A stretch of DNA of 64,000 bases from Pantoea coffeiphila. GTDB lineage: Bacteria; Pseudomonadota; Gammaproteobacteria; Enterobacterales; Enterobacteriaceae. A model generated the notes under the pieces. That model saw nothing but the letters and a program-made list of their open reading frames with translations, was not told the origin of the DNA and searched no databases. Numbering within the stretch: the stretch's first letter is position 1; every line of letters begins with the position of its first letter. The position numbers were made by a program, and so were the translations under genes. Below, piece after piece: positions 58,507 to 64,000 of the stretch. The stretch spans positions 799,668-863,667 of the forward strand of contig NZ_JAFBFW010000003.1 of assembly GCF_016909495.1 (NCBI RefSeq), written 5' to 3'.

Positions 58507-59484
58507 ATGGCACAACAAGTAAAACTCAACGCAACGGTATCCGAATCGCAACTCGGACAACGCTTAGATCAGGCTTTGGCCGAATTGTTCCCTGATTATT
58601 CACGTTCTCGCATAAAAGAATGGATTCTTGACCGTCGCGTCACCGTAAACGGTGAAATAATCGACAAACCTAAGGAAAAGGTGCTCGGAAGTGAGCAAAT
58701 TATCATCGATGCGGAAATCGAAGAAGAGGCAAGATGGGAAGCGCAGGACATCCCATTAGAAATCGTTTATGAAGATGACGATATTTTGGTCATTAATAAA
58801 CCGCGTCATCTCGTCGTCCATCCTGGCGCGGGCAACCCCGATGGCACAGTGCTGAATGCATTGCTGCATCATTTCCCGGCCATTGCCGATGTGCCGCGCG
58901 CGGGTATCGTCCATCGTCTGGATAAAGATACTACCGGCCTGATGGTTGTCGCTAAAACCGTTCCGGCACAGACGCATCTGGTGGATTCACTTCAGCGGCG
59001 TGAAATTACCCGCGAGTATGAAGCTGTGGCGATTGGCCGCATGACCGCTGGCGGTACCGTTGATGAGCCGATTAGCCGTCACTCAACCAAGCGCACGCAT
59101 ATGGCGGTACACCCGATGGGTAAACCGGCAACGACGCATTACCGCATTATGGAACACTTCCGTGCCCATACGCGTCTGCGTCTGCGTCTGGAAACCGGGC
59201 GTACTCACCAGATCCGCGTGCATATGTCCCACATTACACATCCGCTTGTGGGCGATCCGCTCTATGGTGGCCGTCCTCGCCCGCCGAAGGGTGCTTCTGA
59301 GGCCTTCATTACCGCACTGCGCGGTTTCGATCGCCAGGCGCTGCACGCAACCATGCTGCGTCTGTACCATCCGATCACCGGCATCGAGATGGAGTGGCAC
59401 GCGCCGCTGCCGCAGGACATGGTCGATCTGATCAATGCTCTGAAGGCGGATACCGAAGAGTTTAAAGATCAGATGGATTGGTAA
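58507..59484 (+). CDS. rluD: 23S rRNA pseudouridine synthase RluD
   Basis: RluD makes pseudouridines 1911, 1915 and 1917 in helix 69 of 23S rRNA. An N-terminal S4 domain (QRLDQALAELFPDYSRSRIK) precedes the catalytic domain. The catalytic aspartate is in VHRLDKDTTGLMVVAKT near residue 139. RLRLRLETGRTHQIRVHMSH follows near 225. The 325 residues match E. coli in length. The stop overlaps the pgeF start (TAATG). Confidence 0.97.
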   Translation: MAQQVKLNATVSESQLGQRLDQALAELFPDYSRSRIKEWILDRRVTVNGEIIDKPKEKVLGSEQIIIDAEIEEEARWEAQDIPLEIVYEDDDILVINKPRHLVVHPGAGNPDGTVLNALLHHFPAIADVPRAGIVHRLDKDTTGLMVVAKTVPAQTHLVDSLQRREITREYEAVAIGRMTAGGTVDEPISRHSTKRTHMAVHPMGKPATTHYRIMEHFRAHTRLRLRLETGRTHQIRVHMSHITHPLVGDPLYGGRPRPPKGASEAFITALRGFDRQALHATMLRLYHPITGIEMEWHAPLPQDMVDLINALKADTEEFKDQMDW

Positions 59485-60212
59485 TGAAGCCCGTTATTCC
59501 CGACTGGTCACTTCCCGTCAACGTTCGCGCGTGCAGCAGCACGCGCAGCGGCGGCATCAGCGATGCCCCATGGAGCAGTCTGAACCTGGGGGCACACGTT
59601 GGTGACGATCCACAAAACGTGCAGACTAATCGTCAACGTTTGGTAGAGGCATGTAATCTGCCTTCGATGCCGGTCTGGCTGGAGCAGGTACACGGCACGG
59701 ATGTGCTGCGGCTGGATGGTCAGCCTCCGGCTTCATTGCGGGCAGATGCCGTCTACACTCGGGAGCCTGGGGTTGTTTGTGCGGTGATGACTGCGGACTG
59801 TTTGCCGGTATTGTTTTGTTCGGCAGATGGCCAGGAAATTGCGGCCGCTCACGCTGGCTGGCGCGGATTGTGTTCTGGGGTACTCGAAGCAACACTTGAC
59901 GCTTTTTCCGCTCCAGCAGAAGAGATTATCGTCTGGCTCGGTCCGGCTATCGGGCCGAACGCATTTGAAGTTGGGCCAGAGGTAAAAGACGCCTTTTGTG
60001 CCGTCGATCCTGCTGCCAACTCGGCTTTTTGTGCTGTAGGTGAAAAATTTTATGCCGATCTCTGGATGCTGGCAACGCAGCGCTTAAACGCTGCCGGAGT
60101 GCGGTGTATCAGGGGCGGCGGCGATTGTACCTATACGCAGGAAGAACAATTTTTCTCCTTCCGACGCGATGGAATCACCGGGCGTATGGCAAGTTTCATC
60201 TGGCTGATATAA
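59484..60212 (+). CDS. pgeF: Peptidoglycan editing factor PgeF (YfiH)
   Basis: PgeF belongs to the laccase-domain/LACC1-like family. In E. coli it removes wrongly incorporated L-serine-containing precursors so that peptidoglycan keeps L-alanine. Typical motifs are PVWLEQVHGTDVL near residue 67, VMTADCLPVLFC near 105 and AAHAGWRGLCSGVLE near 122, which hold the zinc-binding Cys and His residues. The 242-residue length fits. ATG 59484 overlaps the rluD stop and is preferred over the GTG-type codon at 59478. Confidence 0.95.
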   Translation: MKPVIPDWSLPVNVRACSSTRSGGISDAPWSSLNLGAHVGDDPQNVQTNRQRLVEACNLPSMPVWLEQVHGTDVLRLDGQPPASLRADAVYTREPGVVCAVMTADCLPVLFCSADGQEIAAAHAGWRGLCSGVLEATLDAFSAPAEEIIVWLGPAIGPNAFEVGPEVKDAFCAVDPAANSAFCAVGEKFYADLWMLATQRLNAAGVRCIRGGGDCTYTQEEQFFSFRRDGITGRMASFIWLI

Positions 60213-60272
60213 CCTAGCGCCATAAGACGGTCCGGATTGATGTTTTTTTCTCCGAAATGTTCAGGTCATTAC

Positions 60273-60301
60273 CTTGAAAAATTTGAGGGATGACCTCATT
60301 T
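60273..60301 (+). promoter_or_regulatory. Sigma-32 heat-shock promoter of clpB
   Basis: CTTGAAA (60273-60279) and CCTCATTT (60294-60301) are separated by 14 bases, close to the sigma-32 consensus CTTGAAA-N(11-16)-CCCCATNT. Confidence 0.88.
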
Positions 60302-60338
60302 AATCTCCAGTAGCAATTTGACCTGAATGGGGGAAATT

Positions 60339-62912
60339 ATGCGTCTGGATCGTCTTACTAACAAATTTCAGCTGGCACTGGCTGACGCCCAATCCCTGGC
60401 CCTCGGCCGAGATAATCAATTTATCGAACCTCTGCACTTGATGAGCGCACTGCTTAATCAGGAAGGTGGTTCCGTACGTCCTTTACTTACCGCGGCTGGC
60501 GTAGACGTTGCCTCTTTACGCAGCGGTATTGAACAGGCACTCAGTCGCTTACCGCAGGTTGAAGGCACCGATGGCGATGTTCAGCCTTCTGCTGACCTGG
60601 TCCGCGTACTGAACCTGTGTGACAAACTGGCGCAAAAGCGCGCCGACAACTTCATTTCATCAGAATTATTTGTTCTGGCAGCACTCGACTCCCGTGGTTC
60701 ACTGGCCGACTTACTGAAATCGGCCGGGGTCACCAATGACAAGCTGACGAAAGCGATTGACCAGATGCGAGGAGGAGAGAACGTGAACGATCAAGGGGCG
60801 GAAGATCAACGCCAGGCATTAAGTAAATACACTATCGACCTGACCGAACGCGCCGAGAAAGGCAAACTTGATCCGGTTATTGGCCGCGATGAAGAGATTC
60901 GCCGTACCATTCAGGTACTGCAGCGTCGTACCAAAAATAACCCGGTACTGATCGGTGAACCCGGTGTGGGTAAAACGGCCATTGTTGAAGGTCTGGCACA
61001 GCGCATCATTAACGGCGAAGTACCGGAAGGACTGAAAGGCCGCCGCGTGCTGGCGCTGGATATGGGGGCGCTGGTGGCCGGGGCTAAATACCGCGGTGAA
61101 TTTGAAGAGCGTCTGAAAGGTGTGCTGAACGATTTGTCGAAACAGGAAGGCAACGTCATTCTGTTTATCGACGAACTGCACACCATGGTCGGTGCCGGTA
61201 AAGCCGACGGCGCAATGGATGCCGGTAATATGCTGAAGCCTGCGCTGGCGCGCGGCGAGCTGCACTGCGTTGGCGCGACAACGCTGGACGAATATCGCCA
61301 GTACATTGAAAAAGATGCCGCGCTGGAACGTCGTTTCCAGAAGGTGTTCGTGGCCGAACCAAGCGTGGAAGATACCATTGCTATCTTGCGCGGCCTGAAA
61401 GAGCGCTATGAGTTGCATCACCATGTACAGATTACCGACCCGGCTATCGTTGCGGCGGCTACGCTGTCCCATCGCTATATTGCCGATCGCCAGCTGCCGG
61501 ACAAAGCTATCGATCTGATCGATGAAGCGGCATCCAGCATTCGCATGCAAATCGACTCCAAGCCGGAAGCGCTCGATCGCCTGGAGCGTCGTATCATTCA
61601 GCTGAAGCTGGAACAGCAGGCGCTGAAGAAAGAATCTGACGATGCCAGTATCAAACGTCTGGAGATGCTGGAAAACGAGCTTTCGCAGAAAGAGCGCGAA
61701 TACTCTGAGCTGGAAGAGGAGTGGAAGGCGGAGAAAGCCTCTCTTTCCGGAACCCAGCACATTAAAGCCGAGCTGGAGCAGGCCAGGCTGAATATGGAAC
61801 AGGCGCGCCGACTGGGTGACCTGGGACAGATGTCTGAGCTGCAGTACGGTAAAATTCCGGAGCTGGAAAAACAGCTGGCGGCGGCAACCCAGGCTGAAGG
61901 CAAGACCATGCGCCTGCTGCGTAACCGCGTGACCGATGTTGAAATTGCCGACGTGCTTGCGCGCTGGACCGGTATTCCTGTGGCCCGCATGATGGAAGGC
62001 GAGCGTGACAAGCTGTTGCGCATGGAGCAGGAATTGCATACGCGGGTGATTGGGCAGAATGAAGCGGTGGAAGCCGTATCGAACGCCATTCGCCGTAGCC
62101 GTGCTGGCCTGGCCGATCCGAATCGTCCAATTGGCTCGTTCCTGTTCCTCGGCCCGACCGGGGTGGGTAAAACCGAACTGTGTAAAGCGCTGGCTAACTT
62201 TATGTTCGACAGTGACGATGCAATGGTGCGTATCGACATGTCCGAGTTTATGGAGAAACACTCGGTGTCGCGCCTGGTGGGTGCACCTCCGGGATATGTC
62301 GGTTATGAAGAAGGCGGATACCTGACCGAAGCGGTACGTCGTCGTCCTTATTCAGTGATCCTGCTGGATGAAGTTGAGAAAGCTCATCCGGATGTCTTCA
62401 ACATCCTTCTTCAGGTGCTGGATGATGGTCGCTTAACCGATGGTCAGGGTAGAACGGTCGATTTCCGCAACACCGTGGTGATCATGACTTCTAACCTGGG
62501 TTCCGATCTGATCCAGGAACGGTTCGGTGCGCTGAGCTATGGCGAAATGAAAGAGTTGGTCATGTCTGTGGTCAGCCACAGCTTCCGTCCGGAATTCATT
62601 AACCGTATTGACGAGCTGGTGGTGTTCCACCCGCTGGGCGAGAAACATATTGCTTCTATTGCTCGTATCCAGCTGCAGCGTTTGTATCAGCGCCTGGAAG
62701 AGCGGGGTTATGAGCTGCATATTTCCGATGCCGCTCTGCAGCAGCTCGGTGAGAATGGTTATGATCCGGTCTACGGCGCGCGACCGCTGAAACGCGCTAT
62801 CCAGCAGCAGATTGAAAACCCGCTGGCACAGCAGATTCTTTCCGGCGCTTTGGTACCGGGTAAGACAATAGAAATGGATCTGCAGGATGGCGTTATCGTT
62901 GCGCATCAGTAA
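60339..62912 (+). CDS. clpB: Protein disaggregase ClpB
   Basis: ClpB is a hexameric AAA+ chaperone that pulls polypeptides out of aggregates together with DnaK. Order of parts: N domain (residues 1-145), first ATPase with [13 protein letters not shown] near 206, coiled-coil M domain (about 410-520), and second ATPase with [14 protein letters not shown] near 605. [20 protein letters not shown] follows near 673. ATG 60339 ([10 protein letters not shown]) is the family start, giving 857 residues as in E. coli. An internal start for the shorter ClpB form is likely near residue 149. Confidence 0.99.
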   Translation: MRLDRLTNKFQLALADAQSLALGRDNQFIEPLHLMSALLNQEGGSVRPLLTAAGVDVASLRSGIEQALSRLPQVEGTDGDVQPSADLVRVLNLCDKLAQKRADNFISSELFVLAALDSRGSLADLLKSAGVTNDKLTKAIDQMRGGENVNDQGAEDQRQALSKYTIDLTERAEKGKLDPVIGRDEEIRRTIQVLQRRTKNNPVLIGEPGVGKTAIVEGLAQRIINGEVPEGLKGRRVLALDMGALVAGAKYRGEFEERLKGVLNDLSKQEGNVILFIDELHTMVGAGKADGAMDAGNMLKPALARGELHCVGATTLDEYRQYIEKDAALERRFQKVFVAEPSVEDTIAILRGLKERYELHHHVQITDPAIVAAATLSHRYIADRQLPDKAIDLIDEAASSIRMQIDSKPEALDRLERRIIQLKLEQQALKKESDDASIKRLEMLENELSQKEREYSELEEEWKAEKASLSGTQHIKAELEQARLNMEQARRLGDLGQMSELQYGKIPELEKQLAAATQAEGKTMRLLRNRVTDVEIADVLARWTGIPVARMMEGERDKLLRMEQELHTRVIGQNEAVEAVSNAIRRSRAGLADPNRPIGSFLFLGPTGVGKTELCKALANFMFDSDDAMVRIDMSEFMEKHSVSRLVGAPPGYVGYEEGGYLTEAVRRRPYSVILLDEVEKAHPDVFNILLQVLDDGRLTDGQGRTVDFRNTVVIMTSNLGSDLIQERFGALSYGEMKELVMSVVSHSFRPEFINRIDELVVFHPLGEKHIASIARIQLQRLYQRLEERGYELHISDAALQQLGENGYDPVYGARPLKRAIQQQIENPLAQQILSGALVPGKTIEMDLQDGVIVAHQ

Positions 62913-62966
62913 AGTGCACTGTGTCAGGTAAGCTCCTGAACGGGGTTTTCTGACCATGTCATCATT

Positions 62967-62995
62967 AAAATGGGCCTTCGGGCCCATTTTTGTTT
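62967..62995 (+). terminator. Terminator of clpB
   Basis: AAATGGGCC pairs with GGCCCATTT around TTCG, a stable tetraloop, followed by TTGTTT. Confidence 0.95.
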
Positions 62996-63074
62996 ATTAA
63001 ATCGGCAAAAATGAGGCTTTTAACACAGGTTTGGGTGAAAACTAAGCATGTGAACATTTTTTTGAAATTAGCCC

Positions 63075-63102
63075 TTGTCAGCCGCCAGAAAATCCCTATA
63101 CT
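63075..63102 (+). promoter_or_regulatory. rRNA operon promoter P1
   Basis: TTGTCA (63075-63080) and TATACT (63097-63102) are 16 bases apart and followed by the GC-rich discriminator GCGCCTCC, typical of stringently controlled rrn P1. An AT-rich stretch just upstream suits an UP element. Confidence 0.92.
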
Positions 63103-63197
63103 GCGCCTCCACTGACACGGAACAACGGCTTACAGGCCAGCGTGTTAGAGGTTCAGAAAGTTGTCTGAACCGCCGGAAAAAACTTCTCAAAAAGAAG

Positions 63198-63225
63198 TTG
63201 ACTCCGAAGGAGGAAAGCGTAATAT
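63198..63225 (+). promoter_or_regulatory. rRNA operon promoter P2
   Basis: TTGACT (63198-63203) and TAATAT (63220-63225) are 16 bases apart, about 120 bases after P1, as in other enterobacterial rrn operons. Confidence 0.9.
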
Positions 63226-63264
63226 ACGCCACCTCGCAGCAGATTGCCCCGGCACTGACTGCAC

Positions 63265-63276
63265 TGCTCTTTAACA
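63265..63276 (+). promoter_or_regulatory. boxA antitermination site
   Basis: TGCTCTTTAACA matches the rrn leader boxA, where Nus factors assemble. Confidence 0.93.
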
Positions 63277-63432
63277 ATTTATCAGACAATCTGTGTGGGC
63301 ACTCGCAGGATTGATATCAAAAGTCTCCGGACTTTAAAAAATATCAAGTCTCACGAGTGAACACATAATGAAATTCATTATGACGTTTTACAGATGAGCA
63401 TCGCTGAACTTGTTTCAGCAAATCAAGCTTTT

Positions 63433-64000
<568 letters not shown>

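Noticed and set aside
60819..62261. A 480-codon minus-strand frame inside clpB
   Set aside because: It is antisense to an intact, strongly conserved gene and has no recognisable protein content. Similar antisense frames in mutS, alaS, ffh and recA were dropped for the same reason.

Overview
The window is a chromosomal segment of a gamma-proteobacterium of the order Enterobacterales. Gene content and order match the Escherichia coli backbone closely (mltB, pncC, recA, recX, alaS, csrA, serV and argVYZQ-type tRNAs, yqaB, yqaA, gshA, micA, luxS; then yfjD, ypjD, ffh, rpsP, rimM, trmD, rplS; aroF, tyrA, pheA, pheL, raiA, bamD, rluD, pgeF, clpB, rrn). Protein divergence from E. coli and the 16S rRNA start suggest an Erwiniaceae member (Erwinia or Pantoea-like). 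The genus is an inference.

Layout. 1-3416: end of a respiratory nitrate reductase operon (narG 3' end, narH, narJ, narI) with its terminator. 3558-6113: mutS on the minus strand. About 6.1-24.2 kb: a mosaic, partly AT-rich genomic island. It starts with a P4-type tyrosine integrase beside the 5' end of mutS. It then holds a decayed tRNA-Thr(CGU) 3' fragment, an unknown membrane gene, IS3 remnants, an intact five-gene GTPase/caspase operon (9760-16506), a complete IS3-family element, a broken IS903-like element, a Septu-like ATPase/HNH pair (18908-20748), gene debris, two short tandem arrays, and a Tlde1-like peptidoglycan-targeting toxin with a candidate immunity gene between 92-bp direct repeats.

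24.2-30.4 kb is accessory metabolic and regulatory DNA: an RraA-like aldolase, a CitMHS transporter and an FAH-family enzyme with a divergent LysR regulator, then a MarT/FidL-like membrane regulator pair and an RcnB-like periplasmic protein. From 30.5 kb to the end the conserved backbone returns. Two replacements stand out: an EamA transporter, a GATase-like protein and a GNAT enzyme lie between rplS and aroF, and two solute-binding protein genes with a ModE-like operator lie between tyrA and pheA. The window ends inside a 16S rRNA gene preceded by two stringent-type promoters and boxA.

The main discovery candidate is the operon at 9760-16506. It has a helical protein, two different P-loop GTPases, an 823-residue GAP1-like protein and a caspase-like protease. 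The last two proteins end in the same roughly 80-residue domain (EAD1-like). This predicts a GTPase-controlled switch recruiting a suicide protease by like-with-like domain pairing, a NTP-dependent conflict system of the kind known from comparative genomics. Facing IS3-family termini bracket it, as if it had moved as transposon cargo. With the Septu-like pair and the Tlde1-like toxin it makes this island a defence and conflict hotspot.

Regulatory sites readable in the sequence include the recA LexA box, sigma-32 promoter of clpB, TyrR-like boxes of aroF, pheL attenuator, CRP-like site of raiA, sigma-E-like promoter of micA and the ModE-like operator.
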